Positions 42,569-52,061 of a stretch of DNA of 64,000 nt are shown here, one piece after another. Every line of letters starts with the position of its first letter. Position 1 is the first letter of the stretch. The translations under genes were made by a program, and so were the position numbers. The stretch covers positions 62,001 through 126,000 of the forward strand of contig NZ_WNXC01000002.1 in assembly GCF_014172405.1 (NCBI RefSeq), read 5' to 3'. Source of the DNA: Pedobacter gandavensis (GTDB lineage: Bacteria > Bacteroidota > Bacteroidia > Sphingobacteriales > Sphingobacteriaceae). Below the pieces are notes generated by a model. It saw only the letters and a list, made by a program, of their open reading frames with translations. It searched no databases and had not been told where the DNA came from.

Positions 42569-45500
42569 TTAAAAATCCAGATTTAAGCCAATCGCATACC
42601 TTCTTTGGAAAGGATATGCCCAGGCACTTGTACTTTGGTTGATAGACTCAGGATCGATGAATTTCTTAATGGCCGAGAACTCGTACATATTTTCACCGGA
42701 TACGTATACCCGCAGTCGGTTGATCCCGTAACGTTTGGTTAATGTTTTAGGCAAGGTATAACCCAGCGTTACATTCTTTATCCTCAGATAAGCCCCATTT
42801 AACAAATATTTCGTTTGTGGGATATCTAAACCACCACCTGCATTGGCATCAGCCAACCAGGCTTGCATAACCGGATATTGAGAATCTGTATTGGCATCTG
42901 CGAGACCTGCAGCAATGTAAGCAGCAGAGTGTTTCGCTCTTTGCTCAGGAGAATCTGCGACACCTCTGTAGAAGTCCAGGTTCCATGGATATACGTTCGC
43001 ATAAGGCTGCTGATAAGGACCCCAGAACAAATAATGATGTGGATAGAAATCTCTTTTTAACACCCCTTGCATGAAAATAGAAACATCGAAACCATTCCAA
43101 TCCATATTGATGTTGGCACCAACACTATAACGATCGGTTGTATTTCCAATGACTTTAAGATCTTTCGGGTCATTAGAACTCAAGCCTTTTTCAATCTTAT
43201 GATCTCCATTCTGGTCTTTATATTTTGGCCATCCAGGTACCACTTCCAGTGCTCCCCATGGAACAATACTCTTTTGATCGAGGGCTGCAATCTCTGCTTT
43301 ATCTTTAAAGAAACCATCACTCTCTAATCCCCAGATCTCACCAATCGTCTGTCCTACACGATAGTCGGTGAACAAATTTTGATCATTGGTGAATTTGGTG
43401 ATTTTCGAACGGGAATCGGAAAGAAACACTTTAGTACTCAAGTTAAATGACTTCGAGGCGACGTCGAATCGATCACGATAAGTCAGCGATAATTCCCAGC
43501 CTTTCGTTCTTAAGTCTGCCACATTTTGTTTTGGAGCACTCGTTCCCAATACGCCTGGCAACTCCTGACCTTTGACCAACATCCCCTTCGTATCACGAAT
43601 ATAATAATCGAAAGTTACCAGGAATTTATCATTCATTAAGCCGATATCTGTTCCAAGATTCAGGGTAGATACACGCTCCCAGGTATAAGTATTTGGGTCG
43701 ATATACAATTTCGGAGCTTCTTTAATCACAGGGCGCAGCGAGCCATCGATCAGATATTTAGAAAGTTCCGTTGGCAAGGTTTGAATATAATCGAAGTTTT
43801 CTACGTTCTGATTGCCGAGGTTACCATAAGTAGTACGGAGCTTAAGCGTGGACAATACGGGTGACAATGGCTTCATAAACTCCTCTGAGCTGGCAATCCA
43901 AGCCAGGGAAGCGGAAGGGAAAAAGCCCCATCTACTGGCAATTGGGAACCTGGATGAACCATCATAACGTCCGGTTCCTTCCAAAATATAGCGGTCCTTA
44001 TAAGTATAATTTACCCTACTGAACACACTATTGGTGGCATAAGCTTTATAATTTGCACCAATTTTAGCCACTCCAGTGGTTAAGCCCAAATAAGGGAGTG
44101 AAGAAGAAATCAGCATATCACGCTCAGCATCTACCGTTGAATAATCATACGTTTCCGAATTATAGCCAACCATTGCACTGAAAGCATGATCTCCAATTGT
44201 TTTCTTATAGGTGGTATAGAGATTGAATGCTGTATTTGCGAGATAGTTATTACTTTCACTTACATATCCGTTACCCCCCTCTTCTCTAATGTCGCCAGGA
44301 CCATATCCTATTTTAAACTTCTTGGAATCTTTGTGGTATCTCCAAAGTTCTCTTTTAAAAGAGGCATCTCCATTTACTTGCAGATCACCATTTAAAAAGG
44401 TAGCTACTGCAGAGGTCACGTTCTGAAAACCAAACATATTTTCATTGTTTCCCCCACCATCTACCAGTTGGGCAGCCAACCTTCCTGCACCTGTATTTGC
44501 CCAGGTACCATCTGGATTTTTAGCTACATCTGTTGGTTTTAAATAATAAAGATCTCTAATATCAGTAAAAGGCTGCTCACGTTTTGTTTGATAAATATTG
44601 AGGTTATTGTCCAATTTCAGCCAGCTTAAAGGAGAAAAACCTACTCTTGAACGTAATCCATACCTACTCCAATAATCTGGAGCCAGCTTGTTCAAACCAT
44701 TATCTTTGGCATAATCCGCAGACAAGTAATAGGTTAATGGTTTATTATTGATGTTTGCACCTCCAGACAGGGAAACCGCATGACTTTGAGATACTGTTGA
44801 CTTGTTAAAGAAATAATTATACCAGTCATTGCTACCCATATAAGCCCATTTGGCTTTATCTGCAGGATCTAAACGCGTATCTGGAAGTGATGGATTATCT
44901 GACCTTTCTTTTGCCCATTTATAATACTCATCGGAGAAGTTTACATAATCCCATGGCGTATTATCAGTAGATGTTTCTAACACCCTGGAATAGATATAGG
45001 GGTCGGTCACCGGCGTAACCAATACTGTTGGTTTGCCCCAGGAAGTGAAGGTATTGTAAGTAATGACTTGCTTCCCAGCTTCTCCTTGTTTGGTTGTGAT
45101 TAGAATCACACCAAAAGCAGCCCGAGCACCATAAATGGCAGAAGAGGCGGCATCACGTAGTACGGTAAAGGAGGAAATATCCGAGGGATTTAACCTGAGC
45201 ATATCGTCGTTACTGGTGGCAGGGATTCCATCAATTACGACCAATGGGGAGCCGCCATTTACTGAGGTAAAGCCTCGAATATTGATTTTGGGAACAGAAC
45301 CTGGTGCACCGCCAGCATAGGAAATACTCAAGCCGGGGCTCAATCCCTGCAAGCCTTGCATCACATTTGCAACCGGTCTGGATTCCAACTCTTTGCCTGA
45401 AATCTGATCGATTGCACCTGCGATATTGATTTTCTTTTTGGAGCCAAAGCCTACTACAACCACTTCATCCAGGTTGCCAAAATCCGAAGTCAAGGCTACA

Positions 45501-45772
45501 TTTAGCTGAGTTTTGCCATTCAGCGCTCTTTCTTCTGTTTTATATCCGATATAAGAAAAAACGAGAATCGCTTTGGGATCTACATTCGTTAACGTATAAA
45601 TACCGTTTCCGTTAGTTCCAATTCGATTACTCGTTCCTTTAACACTTACGTTAACTGAGGGGATAGGCCCCTTGGTTTCGGCATCAGTTACTTCACCTTT
45701 TACAGTGATGTTCTGAGCGAAACCGTTTGCCCCAAAAAGCAGGAGGCAAATCAGCAGTAGATTTCTTTTCAT
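42569..45772 (-). CDS. SusC/RagA family TonB-linked outer-membrane protein
   Basis: 1067 residues with a signal peptide (MKRNLLLICLLLFGANGFAQ), a CarboxypepD-reg-like domain (about 22-105), a plug (about 115-235) with LVVIDGIPA and SSFTVLRDAASSAIYGARAAFGVILITTKQG, and a long barrel ending in YAIGLNLDF. It imports a large substrate with the SusD encoded downstream. There is no FecR/ECF pair nearby; the divergent TetR gene and three palindromes in the shared gap point to TetR-type control. Confidence 0.95.
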   Translation of the reverse strand: MKRNLLLICLLLFGANGFAQNITVKGEVTDAETKGPIPSVNVSVKGTSNRIGTNGNGIYTLTNVDPKAILVFSYIGYKTEERALNGKTQLNVALTSDFGNLDEVVVVGFGSKKKINIAGAIDQISGKELESRPVANVMQGLQGLSPGLSISYAGGAPGSVPKINIRGFTSVNGGSPLVVIDGIPATSNDDMLRLNPSDISSFTVLRDAASSAIYGARAAFGVILITTKQGEAGKQVITYNTFTSWGKPTVLVTPVTDPYIYSRVLETSTDNTPWDYVNFSDEYYKWAKERSDNPSLPDTRLDPADKAKWAYMGSNDWYNYFFNKSTVSQSHAVSLSGGANINNKPLTYYLSADYAKDNGLNKLAPDYWSRYGLRSRVGFSPLSWLKLDNNLNIYQTKREQPFTDIRDLYYLKPTDVAKNPDGTWANTGAGRLAAQLVDGGGNNENMFGFQNVTSAVATFLNGDLQVNGDASFKRELWRYHKDSKKFKIGYGPGDIREEGGNGYVSESNNYLANTAFNLYTTYKKTIGDHAFSAMVGYNSETYDYSTVDAERDMLISSSLPYLGLTTGVAKIGANYKAYATNSVFSRVNYTYKDRYILEGTGRYDGSSRFPIASRWGFFPSASLAWIASSEEFMKPLSPVLSTLKLRTTYGNLGNQNVENFDYIQTLPTELSKYLIDGSLRPVIKEAPKLYIDPNTYTWERVSTLNLGTDIGLMNDKFLVTFDYYIRDTKGMLVKGQELPGVLGTSAPKQNVADLRTKGWELSLTYRDRFDVASKSFNLSTKVFLSDSRSKITKFTNDQNLFTDYRVGQTIGEIWGLESDGFFKDKAEIAALDQKSIVPWGALEVVPGWPKYKDQNGDHKIEKGLSSNDPKDLKVIGNTTDRYSVGANINMDWNGFDVSIFMQGVLKRDFYPHHYLFWGPYQQPYANVYPWNLDFYRGVADSPEQRAKHSAAYIAAGLADANTDSQYPVMQAWLADANAGGGLDIPQTKYLLNGAYLRIKNVTLGYTLPKTLTKRYGINRLRVYVSGENMYEFSAIKKFIDPESINQSTSAWAYPFQRRYAIGLNLDF

Positions 45773-46077
45773 AATTACAATAAAGTTTAATGTTTGTGGT
45801 TTTTCTCTGGTTTTAAAATGGTCAATCTGAAGGTTAGTTGGGCCTCCTACTTGTATGATTGTTCATACATAGCTTAGATACTTGATCATGTGGTTTTCTA
45901 ATTTGGTTTGTTTGGTAAATTGGTTTGGTTTCTAATATTGTTTGCTGCGCAGCAAAGATCTAGTTGCAATATTAACAGGAAGTTACAAATAAATTAATTG
46001 AACGTACATTCAATTTAAAAAAAATAATTAGCGAACTCTTTTACTTTTTAGTAATTTGGAGCAATCAAAAATTTCAC
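45773..46077. promoter_or_regulatory. 305-base divergent promoter region with three palindromes
   Basis: Three palindromes lie between susC and the TetR gene: TGTATGA-TTGT-TCATACA (45852-45869), TTTGCTGCGCAGCAAA (45941-45956, perfect) and AATTGAACGTACATTCAATT (45996-46015, 9 of 10 pairs). TTTGGT is repeated at 45902-45930. TetR regulators bind such palindromes next to their own genes, and the third is the closest to the TetR start. Confidence 0.55.
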
Positions 46078-46680
46078 ATGGGTAGAAAAAGTCTCAAAGA
46101 GACCAGACAATTAGAAATAATAAAGATTTTTTATAAGGTTGCTAAAAAAGAAGGCTATGAAAATACTTCTATCGCGAAAATAGCTAAGGTGATGGATATT
46201 AACCCGAGCCTTATTATTCATTATTTTAAGACAAAAGAGGACCTCACCTATGCACTGATTGATTATATTCTTGATCGGTATCTATTGATTTATACCATTA
46301 AAAACAAGGAAGGGGTTACCCTTGCGGATTTACACAAAACCATTGAGATGCTTTTTTCCAAGAAGTGGAACTTACTTTTTGATGATGGATTATTTTACAC
46401 CTTTTATGCTTTGGCATTTCGGGAGAAAAAAATCAAGGCAAAATACAAGACCATTCTAGATTCACTTCGCCATGCCTTGGCAACCATGATCGAGCAATGT
46501 TATAAAAAACAGTTCATCCAGGTTTCAGATGCTAAAACCGCTGCTGATTTAATCTTTGTATTGGTGGATGGCGCCTATTTTTACCTGTCTTTGGAAAACG
46601 ACAAAAAGGCGTACGCAGAAAGACTGGATTACTATAAAAGTAAAGCTTACTATATTTTAGGTGGGGAATGGACGCCTTAA
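46078..46680 (+). CDS. TetR family transcriptional regulator
   Basis: 200 residues. The N-terminal HTH (about 8-55) reads RQLEIIKIFYKVAKKEGYENTSIAKIAKVMDINPSLIIHYFKTKEDL in sequence (given here in parts: KVAKKEGYENTSIAKIAKVM, INPSLIIHYFKTKEDL). The C-terminal domain (60-200) is helical, with no recognised ligand signature. It is divergent from susC and likely represses it or itself through the palindromes between them (inference). Its stop codon overlaps, on opposite strands, the stop of the small membrane protein gene. Confidence 0.92.
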   Translation: MGRKSLKETRQLEIIKIFYKVAKKEGYENTSIAKIAKVMDINPSLIIHYFKTKEDLTYALIDYILDRYLLIYTIKNKEGVTLADLHKTIEMLFSKKWNLLFDDGLFYTFYALAFREKKIKAKYKTILDSLRHALATMIEQCYKKQFIQVSDAKTAADLIFVLVDGAYFYLSLENDKKAYAERLDYYKSKAYYILGGEWTP

Positions 46681-46940
46681 TTCTTTTCCCTGACTTTATT
46701 GATCTTTAAATGACGTCCTACGGCATAAAATCCGATGAGTACCCAAAGCGAGTTCGCTACAGCATTTGGCATATCACTATTGTGTAGCGCTGATATGACT
46801 AAACATAATCCCCCAATTATATTTAGTGCCTGAAAATTTAATGATTCGGCTGTTAGCAATCTTAAATTTAACAACAGATAGCCAAGAGTACATAAAACAA
46901 CTCCAATCCATCCGATCTCTGTTATTACAATTTGAAACAT
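46677..46940 (-). CDS. Small integral membrane protein (CBU_0592-like)
   Basis: 87 residues from the ATG at 46940 (MFQIVITEIGWIGVVLCTLGYLLLN). A start at 46988 would add 16 non-hydrophobic residues. There are three membrane segments, with the internal GYLLLNLRLLTAESLNFQALNIIGG typical of CBU_0592-like proteins of unknown role. It overlaps the TetR gene tail-to-tail by four bases (TTAA serves both stops). Confidence 0.75.
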   Translation of the reverse strand: MFQIVITEIGWIGVVLCTLGYLLLNLRLLTAESLNFQALNIIGGLCLVISALHNSDMPNAVANSLWVLIGFYAVGRHLKINKVREKN

Positions 46941-47196
46941 AATCCCCTTTATTTTTTTGCCAGCAAAATAGTGGTTTTTTAGAATCATTGCACAATACCT
47001 AAAAAACTTACAGACAGAAATTCAATAGGTTGCCAAATTCCTAATTTATTTATGAAAATAATACAATTCTGCAAAAGCAAAAACTACTAGATAATTTCTA
47101 TATTGGCGGCTTCAACGAAAGCTTTCAGAATGACCTTGCAGGAATCCATAGGATTCTTGTCGATTTCAGCTATCCGAGGAGATTTAACACACAATT

Positions 47197-50100
47197 ATGA
47201 AAAAAATATTTTGGAGTTCTAAACCTCAAAACACCGCTTTGCTCGCCTTAGCATTCCCCTTACTGATTTCCCAATTAAATGCCGGGGCAGTAATTAAACC
47301 AACTACCTTTCAACAGGTTATTCAACAAGAACATAAAATCATCAGTGCCCGGAAGGTTAGTCCGACTGTGATCGAAGTCTTGTTTTCTGACAATCAGCGA
47401 TTGACTTTAGACTTCTATGGTGATCAGATCTTCAGACTTTTCCAGGACAATACTGGTGGAGTGATGAGAGATCCGGAAGCTAAACCAGAAGCCAAAATTC
47501 TGGTTGAAAACCCAAGAAGACCAGTTGCAAAATTAAATCTGACGGACGAAAACAACCTGATTACGATTGCTACTGATAAAATTTCGGTTCAAATTGATAA
47601 AAACACAACCCTGTTAAAGATCATTAACCTGGCTACTAATGCTGTAGTTCTTGAAGAAGCGGCACCTGTTCGTTTTGAAAAAAACCAGGTAGTAATGACC
47701 TTTAAAGAAACGCCAAAAGAATATTTCTATGGTGGTGGTGTTCAAAACGGACGTTTCTCCCATAAAGGAAAAGCGATCGCAATTGAAAACCAGAACAGCT
47801 GGACGGACGGCGGAGTAGCCTCCCCTACACCTTATTACTGGTCTTCTAATGGATATGGCTTGTTATGGCATACCTTCAAAAAGGGTAAGTATGATTTCGG
47901 AGCTAAAGAAAAAGGCACCGTAAAATTATCCCATGACACAGACTACCTGGATGTTTTCCTAATGGCTGACCAAGGTGCTGTTCCTCTTTTGAAAGATTTT
48001 TATCAACTGACAGGGAATCCGGTATTATTACCGAAGTTCGGTTTTTACCAAGGGCACTTAAATGCTTATAACCGCGATTTCTGGAAAGTTGATGAAAGTG
48101 GAAAAGGAATGCTATTCGAAGATGGCAAACACTATAAAGAAAGCCAGAAAGACAATGGTGGGATCAAAGAATCCTTAAACGGAGAGAAAAATAACTATCA
48201 GTTTTCTGCACGTGCCGTTATTGATCGCTATAAAAAGAACGATATGCCATTTGGCTGGTTACTTCCAAATGATGGTTATGGTGCTGGATATGGACAGACG
48301 GAAACTTTAGATGGCAACATTCAAAACTTAAAAAGCTTAGGTGATTACGCACGTAAGAACGGTGTTGAAATCGGATTATGGACACAATCTGACCTACACC
48401 CAAAACCAGAAGTTTCTGCGTTATTGCAACGTGACATCTTGAAAGAAGTCAAAGATGCTGGTGTTCGTGTATTGAAAACTGATGTGGCCTGGGTTGGTGC
48501 CGGATATTCGTTCGGACTTAACGGAGTTGCTGATGTCGCTCAAATCATGACTAAATATGGCAATGATGCGCGTCCATTCATCATCTCTTTAGATGGTTGG
48601 GCTGGTACGCAACGTTATGCTGGAATCTGGTCTGGTGATCAAACCGGTGGTGTTTGGGAATACATTCGTTTCCATATCCCTACTTATTTAGGTTCTGGTT
48701 TATCAGGACAACCAAACATTACTTCTGATGTAGATGGTATTTTTGGTGGTAAAAACATGGCGGTAAATGTTAGGGACTTCCAATGGAAAACCTTTACACC
48801 GATGCAATTGAACATGGATGGATGGGGATCAAATGAAAAGTATCCACATGCATTAGGTGAGCCGGCTACTTCGATCAACCGTAACTACCTGAAATTAAAA
48901 TCGGAGTTAATGCCTTATACTTACAGCATTGCCAGAGAAGCGGTAACAGGTTTACCAATGATCAGAGCGATGTTCCTGGAGTATCCAAATGCCTATACTC
49001 AAGGTAAAGCAACTCAATATCAGTTTTTATACGGTCCGAATTTCTTAGTAGCTCCAATTTATCAGGCGACTAAATCTGACGAAAAAGGCAATGACATTCG
49101 TAATGGCATCTACCTTCCTGAGGGCAGCTGGATTGACTATTTCTCTGGAGAAAAATACGCTGGAAATAGCATCCTGAACAGTTTTGACGCGCCAATCTGG
49201 AAATTACCGGTATTCGTTAAAAATGGGGCAATTATTCCGGTAACCAATCCAAATAACAATGTAACAGAAATCAACAAAGGAGTTCGTATTTATGAGATTT
49301 ATCCTTCAGGAAAAAGCGCATTTACGGAGTATGATGATGATGGTACTACAGAACAATACAAACTAGGTAAAGGTACTTCCAGCTTAATCGAGTCGGAAGT
49401 AGATAAAAAGAACCGCGCAATTGTGACCATTCACCCTTCAACGGGTGATTTCGATGGTTTTGTAAAAACAAAAGCGACAGAACTTAGAATCAATGTAACC
49501 GAAAAACCTAAGAAGGTATCGCTGAAAATAGGTAAGGATAAAATCAAATTATCGGAAGTAAATTCGATGAATGACTTCTTAACTAAAGAGAATGTATATT
49601 TCTACGATGCTGCTCCGAATTTAAATAAATTTGCGACTAAAGGAACTGAATTTGAGAAAGTAGCGATGGTAAAAAATCCACAGTTACTGATCAAAGTAAG
49701 TGCGACTGACATTACCCTAAACCCGGTTGTGGCAACAATTGAGGGCTTCAAATATGCACCTGCAGATCACTTACGCATCACATCAGGGGCGCTAACGGCT
49801 CCGGTTAACGCTGTGGTTACAGATAAAAACAAAGAAGCCTATACCTTAAAACCAAGTTGGTCGAAAGTGGAGCATGCAGATTTCTACGAAATAGATTTCA
49901 ACGACATGCATTATACTACAATCAAAGACACAGCCTTGTTATTTGATGGTTTAACTGCTGAAACACCATATTCATTTAAACTACGTGCGGTAAATAAAGA
50001 CGGGCAATCGGCCTGGACTGAGATTAAAGCAACAACGAAGTCTAATCCATTAGAATTTGCGATTCAGGGCATCACTGCTCAATCCACTGCATTGGATCAG

Positions 50101-51072
50101 GAAGACTCAGAAATCGGGCAATTATTCGATTTTGATGAAAGCAATACCTGGCATACCAAATGGGGTGTAAATGCATTACCATTCGAGATTGTCATGGATC
50201 TGAAAACCGTCAACCAATTGGATAAATTCCATTACCTTCCACGTTCAGGAAGAGGAAACGGTATCATCTTAAAAGGTGAGGTATTCTATAGCAATAACAA
50301 TAAAGACTGGACTCCGGTAGGTCCATTTACTTGGGCAAATACAGATGAAGTAAAAGTATTTAACTTCCCTAAACACCCAACTGCACGTTTCATCAAAATG
50401 GCCGTTACTGAAGGTGTTGGTGGTTTTGGTTCTGGTAGAGAATTGTACGTATTTAAAGTTCCTGGAACAGAAAGTTACCTACCTGGAGACATCAATAATG
50501 ACCGTCTGATTGACAGAAATGACTTGACTTCGTATATGAACTATACTGGTTTAAGACAAGGTGATGGTGATTTCGAAGGTTACATCAGCAATGGTGACAT
50601 CAACAAAAACGGTTTGATTGACGCTTATGACATTTCATTAGTGGCTACGCGAATTGATGGTGGTGTGAAAACTGATGCGAAAGCGGAAAAAGTAGCTGGT
50701 AAACTAAGCATCAGCACTGCAAAACAGAGCTATAACAAAGATGAGATCATCGAGGTTAAAGTGAAAGGTACTAACCTTAAATCTGTAAATGCCTTGAGCT
50801 TTGCCTTACCATACGATGCTGCTGATTTTGAGTTTGTAAGCATACAAGCTGAAAATACGAAGCACATGGAGAACATGACTTATGACAGGTTACATACGAA
50901 CGGAAAGAAAGCTTTATACCCTACTTTTATCAATTTAGGCGATAAAGAAGTTTTAACAGGCAGTTCGGAACTGTTCATCATTAAATTAAAAGCGAAACGT
51001 AAAGTTAAGTTTGACCTTAAAGCCATTGATGGCGTATTGGTTGACAAAAACCTGAATAGCGTTACTTTTTAA
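47197..51072 (+). CDS. Multidomain GH31 glycoside hydrolase with FN3, F5/8C, dockerin and cohesin-like modules
   Basis: 1291 residues with a signal peptide (about 1-30). The GH31 N-terminal and TIM-barrel region shows FYGGGVQNGRFSHKGKAI and the nucleophile D429 (VLKTDVAWVG), with D481 (IWSGDQTGG) as acid/base candidate. Then follow a beta-sandwich/DUF5110-like part (to about 850), FN3 (about 855-950), F5/8 type C (CBM32-like, about 955-1090), a dockerin-like domain with two Ca loops (about 1096-1160, GDINNDRLIDRNDLTSYM and GDINKNGLIDAYDISLV) and a cohesin-like domain (about 1170-1291). This architecture recalls GH31 alpha-N-acetylgalactosaminidases; alpha-glucosidase or alpha-xylosidase activity remains possible. 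There is no T9SS C-terminal signal. Confidence 0.92.
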   Translation: MKKIFWSSKPQNTALLALAFPLLISQLNAGAVIKPTTFQQVIQQEHKIISARKVSPTVIEVLFSDNQRLTLDFYGDQIFRLFQDNTGGVMRDPEAKPEAKILVENPRRPVAKLNLTDENNLITIATDKISVQIDKNTTLLKIINLATNAVVLEEAAPVRFEKNQVVMTFKETPKEYFYGGGVQNGRFSHKGKAIAIENQNSWTDGGVASPTPYYWSSNGYGLLWHTFKKGKYDFGAKEKGTVKLSHDTDYLDVFLMADQGAVPLLKDFYQLTGNPVLLPKFGFYQGHLNAYNRDFWKVDESGKGMLFEDGKHYKESQKDNGGIKESLNGEKNNYQFSARAVIDRYKKNDMPFGWLLPNDGYGAGYGQTETLDGNIQNLKSLGDYARKNGVEIGLWTQSDLHPKPEVSALLQRDILKEVKDAGVRVLKTDVAWVGAGYSFGLNGVADVAQIMTKYGNDARPFIISLDGWAGTQRYAGIWSGDQTGGVWEYIRFHIPTYLGSGLSGQPNITSDVDGIFGGKNMAVNVRDFQWKTFTPMQLNMDGWGSNEKYPHALGEPATSINRNYLKLKSELMPYTYSIAREAVTGLPMIRAMFLEYPNAYTQGKATQYQFLYGPNFLVAPIYQATKSDEKGNDIRNGIYLPEGSWIDYFSGEKYAGNSILNSFDAPIWKLPVFVKNGAIIPVTNPNNNVTEINKGVRIYEIYPSGKSAFTEYDDDGTTEQYKLGKGTSSLIESEVDKKNRAIVTIHPSTGDFDGFVKTKATELRINVTEKPKKVSLKIGKDKIKLSEVNSMNDFLTKENVYFYDAAPNLNKFATKGTEFEKVAMVKNPQLLIKVSATDITLNPVVATIEGFKYAPADHLRITSGALTAPVNAVVTDKNKEAYTLKPSWSKVEHADFYEIDFNDMHYTTIKDTALLFDGLTAETPYSFKLRAVNKDGQSAWTEIKATTKSNPLEFAIQGITAQSTALDQEDSEIGQLFDFDESNTWHTKWGVNALPFEIVMDLKTVNQLDKFHYLPRSGRGNGIILKGEVFYSNNNKDWTPVGPFTWANTDEVKVFNFPKHPTARFIKMAVTEGVGGFGSGRELYVFKVPGTESYLPGDINNDRLIDRNDLTSYMNYTGLRQGDGDFEGYISNGDINKNGLIDAYDISLVATRIDGGVKTDAKAEKVAGKLSISTAKQSYNKDEIIEVKVKGTNLKSVNALSFALPYDAADFEFVSIQAENTKHMENMTYDRLHTNGKKALYPTFINLGDKEVLTGSSELFIIKLKAKRKVKFDLKAIDGVLVDKNLNSVTF

Positions 51073-51091
51073 TCATTTAACCATAATTAAT

Positions 51092-51140
51092 GCCCCCCGG
51101 TTCTGCGCGTTTAATCATGCGCTAAGCCGGGGGGCTTTTT
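51092..51140 (+). terminator. Rho-independent terminator after GH31 gene
   Basis: The outer stem GCCCCCCGG/CCGGGGGGC encloses a second GCGC pairing and is followed by TTTTTT. It begins 19 bases after the stop codon. Confidence 0.92.
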
Positions 51141-51250
51141 TATATTTTATTTTCCAGAAATCTGATTGAAAAAATCACTAACTTAATATATCCAAAAATC
51201 AGATCAAGCCCTAAAATGACCTTATAAAAGAAATCTAATTTCATAACATA

Positions 51251-52000
51251 ATGAGCATTTCAAAACTAATGATGGCCGCTCTCCTCCTGGGGATGAATGT
51301 TTTAGTTTCATGTCAAAACAAAACTAAAACACCAAATGACATGGAAAAAATTGAAATTGAAAAGACTGATGTACTTTCTGAAAAGGTTTTAACCGCTGAA
51401 CAGCAGGCTGCATTAACTCCGGATTCTGTCCTATCCATTCTAAAAAAAGGCAATGAAGAGTTCGTTTCTGACGCCTTAACCATTCGAAATAATACCGTTA
51501 GAGTTCGTGAAGCAGCGCTGGGACAATACCCTAAAGCCGTTATTCTATCCTGTCTGGATTCTCGTGTACCAGTGGAAGATGTGTTCCATCGGGGAATTGG
51601 AGATCTCTTTGTAGCCAGAGTAGCAGGGAATATTGTAAATGAAGATATTTTAGGAAGTTTGGAATACGCCTGTAAGGTTTCAGGCTCAAAGGTGATTGTT
51701 GTTTTGGGCCATGAACATTGTGGCGCAATAAAATCAGCGATTGACAATGTAAAACTGGGTAATATTACCGGTTTACTCGCAAAAATTCGACGCGCATTGG
51801 CTACCAACAGCCCATTTGAAGGCGAAAAAACCACCAAAAACATGGCATACGTTCATCACATCTGCCTTGAAAACATAAAACTGAGTATTCAGGATATTAG
51901 AGTAAAGAGTCCTATTTTAAAAGAGATGGAGACTAAAGCTGAGATCAAAATCGTTGGAGCTGTTTATAACATGGAAACTGGCAAAGTAGAATTTCTATAA
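51251..52000 (+). CDS. Beta-class carbonic anhydrase, predicted lipoprotein
   Basis: 249 residues. The lipoprotein signal peptide ends in VLVSC (C21) and a polar linker of about 50 residues follows. The beta-CA zinc ligands are intact: C101 (with D103 and R105 in SCLDSR) and H154/C157 (GHEHCGA). The usual GRVAGN-like segment reads ARVAGNIVN. It interconverts CO2 and bicarbonate. The lipobox places it at the periplasmic face or outer membrane, unlike most cytoplasmic beta-CAs. It is monocistronic and follows the GH31 terminator. Confidence 0.93.
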   Translation: MSISKLMMAALLLGMNVLVSCQNKTKTPNDMEKIEIEKTDVLSEKVLTAEQQAALTPDSVLSILKKGNEEFVSDALTIRNNTVRVREAALGQYPKAVILSCLDSRVPVEDVFHRGIGDLFVARVAGNIVNEDILGSLEYACKVSGSKVIVVLGHEHCGAIKSAIDNVKLGNITGLLAKIRRALATNSPFEGEKTTKNMAYVHHICLENIKLSIQDIRVKSPILKEMETKAEIKIVGAVYNMETGKVEFL

Positions 52001-52061
52001 ATAGCAAATGCCCCCTAAAATTAAATCCGGAGGGCATTGCATGGTATTCATTTAAACCTGA

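Noticed and set aside
51313..51843. 176-codon minus-strand frame opposite the carbonic anhydrase
   Set aside because: It is the antisense shadow of a gene with intact zinc ligands and has no signature of its own.
52002..52038. Hairpin after the carbonic anhydrase as a terminator
   Set aside because: The arms (AAATGCCCCC with GGAGGGCATT) are imperfect and no T-run follows, so the evidence is too weak to list.
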